Positions 36,584 through 45,303 of a stretch of DNA of 64,000 bases are shown here, one piece after another. The DNA lies in contig NZ_CANKZC010000001.1 of the NCBI RefSeq assembly GCF_947488565.1, forward strand, positions 248,001 through 312,000, given 5' to 3'. Each line of letters starts with the position of its first letter. Position 1 is the stretch's first letter. Position numbers and translations under genes: made by a program. This DNA comes from an uncultured Psychrobacter sp. (GTDB lineage: Bacteria; Pseudomonadota; Gammaproteobacteria; Pseudomonadales; Moraxellaceae). The notes beneath the pieces are model-generated. The model had not been told where the DNA came from. It ran no database searches and saw only the letters and a list, made by a program, of their open reading frames with translations.

Positions 36584-39500
36584 GTGCCCTTGTTATATTC
36601 TCCGCTTTACCAAAGCATTCGTTTGATTTTGTTTGGCGCTATCAGCTTAACTGGCTTAACTGTGAGCGCTGCCACAATAGACAACGATGATAAGCAGGCA
36701 GCAGCGCCGCTAATTTCTGACAGCCCTAGTATCGCCAATACCCCCATCAAAGACTACAGCGGCAGTAATAAGAGCTTAAGCGCTGCAACAACTACGGATA
36801 TTGCTGCAACTACAGTAGATCCTTTGAGCATGAAGCACAGTGCTGATACTGCAATGAGCCATCAGGCTGATGACAACAGCTATCCACTAGCTTCTAGCAA
36901 TAACTTTAACGCCAGTGATGATTTGGTTGCCAATAATACAGTGTCTAATACTGATAATGCCACCTTAACAATCTCTGAAACCACAAACAGCTCAAGTATT
37001 GATGTTAAAGCGTCACAAGACAATAACGATAGTAATGATAAAAAAAATACAGTGCAGGCAAATCAACCTCTAAAACAGAATCTGGCAATTGAGACTAGCC
37101 GTCTCGATATCAAAGATGAGAGCGTCCAAGACAGCTTGATGCGTTTAGCAGAGTTTTATGAGTTGACTCCTGATACTGATCCATCAACCTTAAGAAACAA
37201 TAATGTCGATACTATAAATCCTGAACAAACTATAAGCACAGAACAAGACGATGTTCAAAGTAAATCGATACCCACGACTCAAAATATCCCTGAAGTAGGC
37301 AAAGAATTAAAGTTACTTCCAAACACAGTAGATAGTGCCCAGCGCTGCGAAGGTCAATGGGTCAGTCCTAAGCGCAACCCCAATTATCAACGTGCAGTCA
37401 ATGAGGCCGGCGGACAGAAAAACATCAACCTTAGTGGCATTCCTAATGACCAAGCGCCTCTGTTTTCGGAGTCTGACTATGGGTACTATAATAATGTAGA
37501 TTATGCTGAGCTATCTGGCAATGTTATTATTGACCAAGGTAGTCAGCATATTGAAGCCGATAAGGTGTTGCTTGATCTGGCCAATGGCACTGCTGCCGCT
37601 CAAGGCAAAGTCATGTTTACTGACCAAGTCTCTAATAGCAATAATCAAAGTAGCGACAACGTCAGTATGGATAAGTCTTTGAAGGGCGGTCTTATTGGGG
37701 TCGCAGACAACCTAGCATATAATACAGAGACTGGACAATCTACTGCTGACGAAGTCGCCTTTGCTAGCGTAGAATTGCAAGCTCATGGTTATGCCAAACG
37801 TTTGCATCGACCTAATGATACTCAGTATGAGCTTGATGAGGTAATGTTTAGTACTTGTCCGCCAACCAACCGCAAGTGGCAGTTTGATGCCAAAAGTATT
37901 GATTTAGATACTGAGACTGGGCGCGGCGAGGCTTACAATACTACTTTTCGCATTGCAGATATCCCTGTATTTTACCTGCCTTACTTCAACTTCCCTGTAG
38001 ACAGTCGCCGTAGTAGTGGCTTTTTATTACCGAGCGCAAGTATTGGTAGCGAAAGTGGACTGGAAATCGATGTTCCCTACTATCTTAATCTAGCGCCTAA
38101 CTATGATGCCACACTCAACACTCATCTCTATACCAACCGTAACCCTATGCTATCTGGCGAGTTTCGTTACTTAACTGAAGATTATGGCAAGGGCATATTT
38201 AACGGCTCATACTTACCCAACGATAGAAAATATGATGGCGAGGATCGCAGCAGCTTTTTTTATGATCACTACTGGTCATCAAGTAGCATCCCGCGTTTGA
38301 GTGGTGACGCCAAGTACAGCTATGTATCTGATGAAGATTACTTAAACGACTTTGATACCCTTGGTTTGTCTGATAGTACAGTAAACTTACCGAGACGCGC
38401 TAGGCTCAACTATTACAACGATTACGTTAATGGCGAACTAAAGCTTGAAACCTTTCAAACACTTGATGCTTTTGATAACGAGGGTGACGCGTTAGAAGAC
38501 AAAGACAAACCTTACTCACGCTTGCCGCAGTTAACGCTCAATTATCGTCTGCCTTGGTTAGACGCCTTTGACATTACAGGCGTTCACGATTCAGCTTATT
38601 TCAAAAAATCCATCGATGATGGCTCTGAAGACGAAAAAAGCGGTATACGTGTCTATAATAAATTAAGTACCACTTATCCAATTGAAGCGGCATGGGGTTA
38701 TGTAAAACCAAAGCTTAGTTTGCAGCACTTATATACCTCTTATGATCAAGACAGCTTAGAAGACAACCAACTAAATAAAGAAGATGGTAGTCAATCGGTC
38801 TTTGTGCCGCAGGCCAGTATTGATGCTGGATTGCACCTTTATCGTGCAGGCTCACCCTTTGGCGCTTTTGACGATACCATGGGTGGATATCAGCTACTTA
38901 GCCCGCGACTAAAATACACTTACTCGCCTTTTGAAGATCAAAATGATATTCCCAACTTTAATACTCGTATTGCGTCTATCAATTATGAACAGCTGTTTTC
39001 GGACAGTTGGTTTTTAGGACATGACCGCTTGCAGGACTTGCATGCCATCACTCCTGGTATCAATTATCGTTACATCGATGCAACGGGCGTGACACGTTTT
39101 GATGGTAGCATTGCAGAGCAGTTCTACTATGGTGATGGTCGCGTCAATCTCGACGATCAAACGCCCGTATTTAGCACGTCGTCCTCTGGGATGGTATGGA
39201 ATGCTAGCGCTCAACCTTATAATAATGTATGGGTTGATGTTAGTGGCGCTTTAGATAATAGCTATGATATTAACTACATTACGACAGAATTGCGCTACCA
39301 GCCATCAAACAATAGCCTATTCAACGTCGGTTTTGTGAAGCGTCAACGTGATGAAAACACGGATCAGTTGCCATTGTCTGCATTTACAGCGTCTGCTATT
39401 TTCCCTATCAATAATAGCTGGCGTGTGCTTGCTCAAGGTCAGTACGATTATCGCAGCGATAAAATGTTGGACGCTCTCGTTGGTATTGACTATGAGGACT

Positions 39501-39688
39501 GTTGTATTGGTTTTGCAGTTTATGGTCGTCGCTACTATAATGATCTAAACCTTAGAGAAAAACCTACACAAGCGGTTATGGCAGAAATCAGACTGAACGG
39601 GCTTGGCAGTAGTAGCAGTCGTCTGACTCGCTTACTCGCAGATAAAGTCCTAGGTTTTGAGCCAGTACAAACAGCGTGGAAAGACTAA
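36584..39688 (+). CDS. lptD: LptD, outer-membrane LPS translocon
   Basis: Forms, with LptE, the outer-membrane pore that inserts LPS into the outer leaflet. 1,034 residues from a GTG start; no in-frame ATG lies upstream before the stop at 36582. A signal peptide (to about LTVSA-A) is followed by ~220 low-complexity residues rich in N/S/D/T. The OstA/jellyroll domain (about 300-440) then leads into a ~560-residue beta barrel. Four cysteines, C255, C425, C973 and C974, match the two-plus-adjacent-pair pattern that makes the inter-domain disulfides of LptD. The disordered linker is much longer than in E. coli (784 residues in all). It is followed by surA, the chaperone needed for LptD folding. 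Confidence 0.95.
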   Translation: MPLLYSPLYQSIRLILFGAISLTGLTVSAATIDNDDKQAAAPLISDSPSIANTPIKDYSGSNKSLSAATTTDIAATTVDPLSMKHSADTAMSHQADDNSYPLASSNNFNASDDLVANNTVSNTDNATLTISETTNSSSIDVKASQDNNDSNDKKNTVQANQPLKQNLAIETSRLDIKDESVQDSLMRLAEFYELTPDTDPSTLRNNNVDTINPEQTISTEQDDVQSKSIPTTQNIPEVGKELKLLPNTVDSAQRCEGQWVSPKRNPNYQRAVNEAGGQKNINLSGIPNDQAPLFSESDYGYYNNVDYAELSGNVIIDQGSQHIEADKVLLDLANGTAAAQGKVMFTDQVSNSNNQSSDNVSMDKSLKGGLIGVADNLAYNTETGQSTADEVAFASVELQAHGYAKRLHRPNDTQYELDEVMFSTCPPTNRKWQFDAKSIDLDTETGRGEAYNTTFRIADIPVFYLPYFNFPVDSRRSSGFLLPSASIGSESGLEIDVPYYLNLAPNYDATLNTHLYTNRNPMLSGEFRYLTEDYGKGIFNGSYLPNDRKYDGEDRSSFFYDHYWSSSSIPRLSGDAKYSYVSDEDYLNDFDTLGLSDSTVNLPRRARLNYYNDYVNGELKLETFQTLDAFDNEGDALEDKDKPYSRLPQLTLNYRLPWLDAFDITGVHDSAYFKKSIDDGSEDEKSGIRVYNKLSTTYPIEAAWGYVKPKLSLQHLYTSYDQDSLEDNQLNKEDGSQSVFVPQASIDAGLHLYRAGSPFGAFDDTMGGYQLLSPRLKYTYSPFEDQNDIPNFNTRIASINYEQLFSDSWFLGHDRLQDLHAITPGINYRYIDATGVTRFDGSIAEQFYYGDGRVNLDDQTPVFSTSSSGMVWNASAQPYNNVWVDVSGALDNSYDINYITTELRYQPSNNSLFNVGFVKRQRDENTDQLPLSAFTASAIFPINNSWRVLAQGQYDYRSDKMLDALVGIDYEDCCIGFAVYGRRYYNDLNLREKPTQAVMAEIRLNGLGSSSSRLTRLLADKVLGFEPVQTAWKD

Positions 39689-39901
39689 CAGCTACTTTAA
39701 CAAGCTCATCAAAATTAGATATGTGAGCGTTAATGTAGCAAGCTGTGCCGTATAACAAGTTGAAAAACAAGTGTGAATAATCACAGAATAATATTGTGAG
39801 CAAAATATCCAGTACACAATGATTTGCAAGAGAATACGCAACGTGTCACAAAGATAATTGCCCAACTATCATCCGATGCGATGACATTGACGAGGAGCAT
39901 C

Positions 39902-41296
39902 ATGAGATTTTTTTCTTTACACCAGACCAACCGTGCTGTACTAGTTTCTATGAGTATCAGTGCAGGCGTTTTATTAAGCATTAGTAGCCAAGCTGCACCA
40001 GCAGATACGCAAACGAACGCTGTGGCTACTAGTCAAGATGACAATGCTCGTTTAACGTCCGCTAGTAGTACTGACGGTATCATCGCTTTGGTCAATGACA
40101 ATGCTATCTTAAAAAGTGACTTGGTAAATGCAATTGCACAAACACAGGCACGTGCGAAGGCCGCTGGCGAACCTATCGCCAATTCGGCACAATTGCAATC
40201 TGAAGTACTAAATGCGTTGATATTGCGCGAGTTGCAATTATCACTGGTCAATCGTGTCGGTCTAAAGCCCGATGAGGCTGCTATTAATCAACGTCTTGCA
40301 CAAATCGCTCAGTCTGAAGGACTTACTAGTATTGGTGCGCTACAGCAGCGTCTTGATGCCAACCAAGCTGGAAGCTACGCGGCTTTACGCGCAAAACTGA
40401 TCGAAGATGCCGCTATTCAAGCATTACAGCAGCGTCAAATCACTAATCGGGTACGCATTAGTGAGCAAGATATTGATGCTTTTTTGAGCTCTCCTGAAGC
40501 AAAACGCCTAAATCAAAGTGAGTATCAAACCATCCATGTTCGCGTACCTTATATAGATGACTATAGCCGCTTGTCAGAAGCTCAGCGTAGTGAGGCACTA
40601 AAAGTTGCGCAGGATTTGCGCACTCGCCTGCAAGCACCAAATGTCAATGTCGAAGCTGCGGTCGCTGAGGCCCAAGGCAATTACCCGATCCCATTACAAG
40701 GTGGCGATATGGGTTATCACAAAGCTGCTGCTCTACCTACAGAGTTATCTAGCGAAATTACCAAGCTTGACGTTGGCGCCGTTAGTGCTCCATTAGTGAC
40801 CCCTGAAGGTATTGATATCATTAAACTGGCTGACAAAAAAGCCAGTGATACCATGATTATACCGCAGTGGCATACTCGTCATATCTTGGTTAAAGTTGAC
40901 GAGCTTCAAACAGAAGCCCTCGCTGAACAGAAGATTAATGATTTGTACAACCAGTTACGTCAAGGAGCGAATTTTGCAGATTTAGCATCGACGTATTCTG
41001 ATGATTCAGGCTCAGCAGGACGTGGTGGTGATCTTGATTGGGTCAGCGAGGAAGATATGATTGGTCCGTTTGAAGCCGTCATGAAAAACACTACCGTTGG
41101 TGATTACTCCGCCCCTTTCAAAACCCAGTTTGGTTGGCATATCCTAAAAGTAGAAGACAAGCGCCAGCAAGATGTCAGTGATCAATACCGTCGCAATATG
41201 GCTCGTCAAGCGCTTTATCAACGCTTAGCCCCGCAAGCGCAAGAGGATTGGTTACAAGAATTACGCGCTGGCGCTTATATTCAAGTCCTCAACTAA
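39902..41296 (+). CDS. surA: SurA, periplasmic chaperone and peptidyl-prolyl isomerase
   Basis: Escorts outer-membrane proteins, notably LptD, to the BAM complex. The start is set at the ATG at 39902, seven bases after GAGGAG. The longer frame uses a TTG with no ribosome site. A signal peptide (cleaved near SQA-APAD) is followed by the SurA N-domain (IIALVNDNAILKSDL onwards). Two parvulin domains follow (from YQTIHVRVPY and from WHTRHILVK, the second with FADLASTYSDDSGSAGRGGDLDWV). About 464 residues, normal for the family. pdxA, often next, is absent; a terminator follows 45 bp after the stop. Confidence 0.95.
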   Translation: MRFFSLHQTNRAVLVSMSISAGVLLSISSQAAPADTQTNAVATSQDDNARLTSASSTDGIIALVNDNAILKSDLVNAIAQTQARAKAAGEPIANSAQLQSEVLNALILRELQLSLVNRVGLKPDEAAINQRLAQIAQSEGLTSIGALQQRLDANQAGSYAALRAKLIEDAAIQALQQRQITNRVRISEQDIDAFLSSPEAKRLNQSEYQTIHVRVPYIDDYSRLSEAQRSEALKVAQDLRTRLQAPNVNVEAAVAEAQGNYPIPLQGGDMGYHKAAALPTELSSEITKLDVGAVSAPLVTPEGIDIIKLADKKASDTMIIPQWHTRHILVKVDELQTEALAEQKINDLYNQLRQGANFADLASTYSDDSGSAGRGGDLDWVSEEDMIGPFEAVMKNTTVGDYSAPFKTQFGWHILKVEDKRQQDVSDQYRRNMARQALYQRLAPQAQEDWLQELRAGAYIQVLN

Positions 41297-41341
41297 GAGT
41301 TAGTAACTTAGCGCTTATTTAGGCAACACTTAATACTAATC

Positions 41342-41372
41342 AAGGGCGTATATCTTTATATACGCCCTTTTT
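41342..41372 (+). terminator. Intrinsic terminator of surA
   Basis: AAGGGCGTATA and TATACGCCCTT form an 11-bp stem with a 6-base loop ending in T5, about 45 bp after the surA stop. Confidence 0.92.
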
Positions 41373-41702
41373 ATGCTCTCAAAACTTATCTATGGCGATT
41401 AAAAATCGTATATCGTAACCGTTAAACGCCGCCTTTTCGTGTTCTATAATAAGCTGCTTATATATCAATAGTAATATAAGAAAACAAAGCATAGTGTCAC
41501 AAAAAATCTACTCATTTATACTTTACTGTAGTCATTTATACTGTTTCTAACCTTTATTCACAATATCAGTAACAATCAGCTGATGTTTATTAAATATAAT
41601 GCTATGAAAGTTTGCTAAGTCCAAAGGTTAATTACTTATATACTTTTTTTGAGTGAAGACACCATAATGTAAGGTTTTACAGACTATTAAAGATATTATA
41701 AA

Positions 41703-41764
41703 GGTGGAAGGATGATATCACCGTGCATTTTTTATAATTCCATAATCATCATTGATATTTAGGA
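41703..41764 (+). promoter_or_regulatory. Possible CsrA-binding leader of the 83-residue gene
   Basis: A small stem GGTGG/TCACC at 41703-41722 presents AAGGATGATA in its loop, close to the CsrA consensus (ARGGAUGU). A second AGGA at 41761-41764 is the ribosome binding site itself. The interval 41373-41702 holds AT-rich DNA with an inverted repeat TGTAA/TTACA at 41668-41681, and no gene. The regulatory role is inferred only. Confidence 0.3.
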
Positions 41765-41767
41765 TAC

Positions 41768-42019
41768 ATGAGCGTGAATAACAAATTAACTGGTAGTGAC
41801 TTAACCCGAGCAATGCTAAATCGTGGCGATAAAAAGATTTGGTGTGCAGTAGATGACGATAGCGATGCACGAGCTATTAGTGATCAAATCGAAAATGATT
41901 TTACCGCTCGTATCGTATCTTTTCGTGATGGAAAATTTTATTGTACTGCTGGCATGACATGGTCCTATGCTGTGCCTATCAAGATTGTTCCACTAACACA
42001 ACAAGAAGCCAATTTATAA
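41768..42019 (+). CDS. Small conserved-looking protein of unknown function
   Basis: 83 residues, no signal peptide or membrane segment, mixed alpha/beta composition with an acidic stretch DDDSDARAISDQIENDF and a C-terminal segment TWSYAVPIKIVPLTQQEA. I think similar short cytoplasmic proteins occur in other Moraxellaceae, but I cannot name a domain. It has a proper AGGA ribosome site three bases before the ATG spacer and gene-like codon use. It stands alone between surA and a convergent endonuclease-family gene. The leader contains a possible CsrA-type hairpin. Function unknown. Confidence 0.78.
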   Translation: MSVNNKLTGSDLTRAMLNRGDKKIWCAVDDDSDARAISDQIENDFTARIVSFRDGKFYCTAGMTWSYAVPIKIVPLTQQEANL

Positions 42020-42180
42020 TTAGAATTGGCTTCATAACTTATTAGAACAAATGTTATGGTTCTAAAGTCTTACTGTAGATGAGTGGTTTTATCTGAAAGT
42101 GTATGTATAAATACACTCTTTTGTCTTTGTAGCCAGCTCGTTAAATTCAATCATATTCTATTCAACTATTTATTTCACAA

Positions 42181-42354
42181 AGAAAAACCCCGAACCTAGG
42201 GCAATTGGTTCGGGGTTTTAGCGCTTTATATTATTATTATCTCTTCCCTGATGACTCATCCTAAGTCACGGACAATAATCTATAAGACAGCGGGCTGACC
42301 TGTACTCATAGTATCACTGTCTCAACACGGTATCCTTACCCTCCTTGTGTTGAT
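42181..42354 (-). ncRNA. Candidate small RNA of the CsrA/RsmA-sequestering type
   Basis: Predicted ~170-nt minus-strand transcript. A -10-like TACAAT (42366-42361) places the start near 42354. The RNA then opens with a TCAACAC/GTGTTGA stem whose 18-base loop holds AAGGAGG and AAGGAT. A middle stem AGACAG/CTGTCT follows, then TGACT/AGTCA with loop TAGGATG, then a GGGAAG single strand. It ends in a 13-bp terminator stem (AAAACCCCGAACC/GGTTCGGGGTTTT, 42184-42219) followed by a T-run. GGA in hairpin loops is the hallmark of CsrA/RsmA sponges. A GacA-box match lies upstream. There is no open frame of note. Seen in sequence: repeats, motifs, terminator. Inferred: transcription and function. It may instead be part of the 3' UTR of the upstream endonuclease-family gene. 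Confidence 0.55.
42184..42219 (-). terminator. Strong intrinsic terminator at the end of the candidate sRNA
   Basis: A perfect 13-bp GC-rich stem with a 10-base loop, followed on the minus strand by TTTTTCTTT-type DNA. The T-run is better on the minus strand, but the structure could also stop plus-strand transcripts from the 83-residue gene. Confidence 0.9.
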
Positions 42355-42410
42355 GAAACTATTGTAGGGTAAACGGATATGGGTAGCTAGAGGCTAAAAG
42401 CTCTATTTAC

Positions 42411-42428
42411 TGTACGTTTTGGCTTACA
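42411..42428 (-). promoter_or_regulatory. Candidate GacA box (upstream activating site)
   Basis: On the minus strand TGTAAG-CCAAAA-CGTACA matches 11 of 12 defined positions of the GacA site TGTAAG-N6-CTTACA with the exact spacer. Its centre is about 65 bp upstream of the predicted sRNA start. By a rough uniform-base count, a match this good is expected about 0.1-0.2 times by chance in 64 kb, so its position next to the GGA-rich RNA matters. Confidence 0.5.
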
Positions 42429-42484
42429 TGTATTCGTTTAAGCGAATTAAAAAAAGAGGCTGTTTGAGCACGGTTTCCATGGTT

Positions 42485-43603
42485 TCAATCATACTCTGCA
42501 TGTTCTTTTGATACTTTATCACCTTCTTCTTTACCTTCTTCGATTTTATTTTCTGTCTCTTCAATATCTTCAGTTTGGGCAGTCGGTGCATTTTGTTCTT
42601 GCTTATCTGCTTCCTCCGGCTCGTATTGCAAAGTTGTCATGACAGGAAAATGATCGGAACCTACAGACGGCATACGCTGAATATCAACTACAGTAAAGCA
42701 AGCACTATGAAATAAATGATCTAATGCCCAACGTAAAAATGGGTACTTAACATGAAAAGTATTGATAAAATGACGACCAATACGTGGGTCTAGCAATCCT
42801 GAGATACGTTGAAAGCGTCGAGTAGTCTTTGACCATGCGACATCATTAAGATCCCCTGCTAATATTGCAGTCTGATTATTTTCCTTAATATGCTTACCGA
42901 CCATCAACAGCTCAGCATCACGAGTGGTTGATTTATCTGCTTCTGTCGGGCTTGGCGGCATCGGATGTAAACAGTACAGCCAGATGACTCGACCACTTTG
43001 CAGACGCAGTTGTGTATGGATAGAAGGTATATCATCTATCATTAAGTACTTAACTTGAGGGTCTATCAACTCAAGCTTAGAATATAGGTGCATACCATAA
43101 AGATTGTCTAGCGGCACTTTTACCGTATAAGGATAATCGGACTCGACTTGATGCAACGCTTTTTCCCACTTCTCATCACTTTCTAAAGTAATCAAAATAT
43201 CAGGCTGTTTTTGTTTGACCAAATCAACCAGTTTTTGTGTCTCATCATTGGGAGTCAGGACATTTGATACCATGATTTTAAGCTGATATACCTGCTCTTC
43301 TGGCTTGTCTTTTGCATTTTGGACTTCTTTTTTCCATAATTTAGTATAAGGCAGTACCATTCTAAGCTGAAAAGCCAACGTAATAGTTAAGGTAATAAAC
43401 AACAACCACTGCTCCCATTGCCATTCTGACCAAAACACCAACATGCCAATCCACGCGATAATACCCAGTACCATTATTTGAATACGTGGAAATTCAACAC
43501 CTCTCACCCACCAGTTATCAAGAGGTAACCAGCCCCAGATTGTCACAAATGCGATGAATCCTGCTAACCATTGCATGCCATAATATAATAAGGAGAGATC
43601 CAT
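42485..43603 (-). CDS. Membrane-anchored endonuclease/exonuclease/phosphatase-family protein
   Basis: 372 residues. Two to three N-terminal membrane helices (about residues 5-90, with FIAFVTIWGWLPL and IMVLGIIAWIGMLVFW) precede an EEP-fold catalytic domain. Its motifs are LAGDLNDVAWS, the DH pair in ALDHLFHS, and SVGSDHFPVMTTL, which supply the metal- and phosphate-binding Asp, Asn and His residues. The tail (about 335-372) is Glu-rich and disordered. The fold covers nucleases, sphingomyelinase-like and inositol-phosphatase-like enzymes, so the substrate cannot be told. The catalytic domain probably faces the periplasm, or the cytoplasm if there are two helices. It ends about 300 bp from the terminator of the candidate sRNA. 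Confidence 0.88.
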   Translation of the reverse strand: MDLSLLYYGMQWLAGFIAFVTIWGWLPLDNWWVRGVEFPRIQIMVLGIIAWIGMLVFWSEWQWEQWLLFITLTITLAFQLRMVLPYTKLWKKEVQNAKDKPEEQVYQLKIMVSNVLTPNDETQKLVDLVKQKQPDILITLESDEKWEKALHQVESDYPYTVKVPLDNLYGMHLYSKLELIDPQVKYLMIDDIPSIHTQLRLQSGRVIWLYCLHPMPPSPTEADKSTTRDAELLMVGKHIKENNQTAILAGDLNDVAWSKTTRRFQRISGLLDPRIGRHFINTFHVKYPFLRWALDHLFHSACFTVVDIQRMPSVGSDHFPVMTTLQYEPEEADKQEQNAPTAQTEDIEETENKIEEGKEEGDKVSKEHAEYD

Positions 43604-44096
43604 AGTATGTATTAACCGTTTGTTAGTTTGTGGGTGAGATTTATGATTATACTTACCTTAAATTAAATGACAAAAGCCCATATCGTTTTTCTCTAAAAAC
43701 ATTTAGGCTTTTGCTTTAAGTGCTTATATGAGTAAGTCTATTGAACATTTATATTAGGTACACACTTTAGCATCTCATGAGACTATCGCCTATTGCTAAA
43801 CATTACTTAAGCATAGACTGTCATAAAATATTACAAACGCTATCTATGAGATATAAAGAGAAGCGCACTCAAACCTATTTGAACCCAATAACAAGATAGT
43901 AATCGGCCCAAGAGCTGGTAAATGTATTCTCCCTTAAATGCTCGCCTTACAGTCATAACCAAAAGTTATAATAGGCACAGTTAATAGTGTGCAAAAAACT
44001 TCGAAAAACCACTGAAATATCTTGATTTTTAACGTTATTCACGGCATTGTTACTGGTTGACGACGTAATAACTGATTGTAAACAGGATTAGACTTC
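43604..44096. other. Divergent interval with an isolated nested hairpin
   Basis: 493 bp between the endonuclease-family gene and asd. At 43672-43712, AAAAGCC/GGCTTTT encloses GTTTTT/AAAAAC with loop CTCT, a terminator-like structure in an unexpected place between two divergent genes. A 40-codon frame from 43777 lacks a ribosome site. No lysine riboswitch was recognised before asd. Confidence 0.45.
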
Positions 44097-45230
44097 ATGA
44101 GTAATTTAACAGTAGGCTTGGTAGGCTGGCGCGGTATGGTTGGGTCAGTATTGATACAACGTATGCAAGAAGAAAATGACTTTAACGGTATCACGCCTGT
44201 GTTTTTTTCGACGAGTAATGCAGGTGGTAATGCGCCAAGCTTTGACGGCGTTAAGACCAGCCAACTCAAAGATGCTCATGATATTGCTGCCTTAGCAGCG
44301 TGCGATGTGATTATCACTTGTCAAGGTGGCGATTATACATCAAAAGTTCATCAGCCGTTGCGTGACAGCGGCTGGAGTGGTTATTGGATTGATGCAGCAA
44401 GCACTTTGCGCATGGAAGATGACAGCATCATTATCCTTGATCCAGTGAACCGTAGTGTCATCGATAATGCACTGGCTAATGGCAAAAAAGACTTTATTGG
44501 CGGCAACTGTACAGTATCACTAATGCTAATGGCTATCGGTGAACTGTTCAATAAAGGCTGGGTCGAATGGGTCAGCGCCATGACGTATCAAGCAGCTAGC
44601 GGCTCAGGCGCAAACAATATGCGCGAGCTTATCAATGGCATGGGCGTCTTACATGATGCAGTTAAAGATGAGCTGGCTGATCCTGCCAGCGCCATTTTGG
44701 ACATCGATAAAAAAATCGCTCAGACGCAGCGCTCAGAGAACTTTCCTAAGCAGTATTTTGGTGTGCCACTAGCGGGTAGTTTGATCCCTTATATCGATGC
44801 TCAATTAGACAACAAGCAATCACGTGAAGAGTGGAAAGGTGGTGTTGAAACCAACAAGATTCTTGGCAACTCTGAAGCTGACAATATCGCTATTGACGGT
44901 ATGTGTGTGCGCATTGGTGCCATGCGCTGCCACGCTCAAGGCTTAACCATCAAGCTCAAAAAAGACATCCCATTAGAAGAAATCGAAGCGGCGCTAAAAA
45001 ATAGCGGTAACGAGTGGTTAGATGTGGTCGAAGATGATAAAGAGACTACCGTGAGCCGTTTAACCCCAGTAGCCGTGACCGGTACATTGACTGTGGCGTT
45101 AGGACGCTTGCGTAAGCTAAACATGGGGCCTGAATATCTAGGTGCATTTACCGTTGGTGACCAGCTGTTATGGGGTGCTGCTGAACCTTTGCGCCGTATG
45201 CTAAATATCATTCGTGAGCAAAATAGCTAA
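44097..45230 (+). CDS. asd: Aspartate-semialdehyde dehydrogenase
   Basis: Reduces aspartyl phosphate to aspartate semialdehyde, the branch point to lysine, diaminopimelate, threonine and methionine. The Rossmann start [18 protein letters not shown], the active-site [10 protein letters not shown] with catalytic Cys138 (E. coli Cys135), and the segment [10 protein letters not shown] are present. 377 residues, the gammaproteobacterial form. AGGA lies nine bases upstream of the ATG. A bidirectional terminator separates it from the convergent SOUL gene. Secure. Confidence 0.97.
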   Translation: MSNLTVGLVGWRGMVGSVLIQRMQEENDFNGITPVFFSTSNAGGNAPSFDGVKTSQLKDAHDIAALAACDVIITCQGGDYTSKVHQPLRDSGWSGYWIDAASTLRMEDDSIIILDPVNRSVIDNALANGKKDFIGGNCTVSLMLMAIGELFNKGWVEWVSAMTYQAASGSGANNMRELINGMGVLHDAVKDELADPASAILDIDKKIAQTQRSENFPKQYFGVPLAGSLIPYIDAQLDNKQSREEWKGGVETNKILGNSEADNIAIDGMCVRIGAMRCHAQGLTIKLKKDIPLEEIEAALKNSGNEWLDVVEDDKETTVSRLTPVAVTGTLTVALGRLRKLNMGPEYLGAFTVGDQLLWGAAEPLRRMLNIIREQNS

Positions 45231-45267
45231 AATAGATGTTTTAAAGTTAAAAGTAAAAAACTAAGAA

Positions 45268-45297
45268 CCAAAAAGACAGCAGAGGCTGTCTTTTTGG
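45268..45297. terminator. Bidirectional terminator between asd and the SOUL gene
   Basis: CCAAAAAGACAGC and GCTGTCTTTTTGG form a 13-bp stem with loop AGAG, giving a T5 on both strands, between two convergent stop codons. Confidence 0.93.
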
Positions 45298-45303
45298 TGG
45301 ATA

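Noticed and set aside
41668..41681. Inverted repeat TGTAAGGTTTTACA as a second GacA box
   Set aside because: The half sites are separated by far too few bases for TGTAAG-N6-CTTACA, so it is not counted as a box.
42281..42332. Tiny open frames on the minus strand in the candidate sRNA (a nine-codon frame and a four-codon frame near a GGAGG site)
   Set aside because: Too short to support as genes; the GGA motifs fit RNA-protein binding loops better. A leader peptide cannot be excluded.
43777..43899. 40-codon plus-strand frame before asd
   Set aside because: No ribosome site, AT-rich, and composition unlike the neighbouring proteins.
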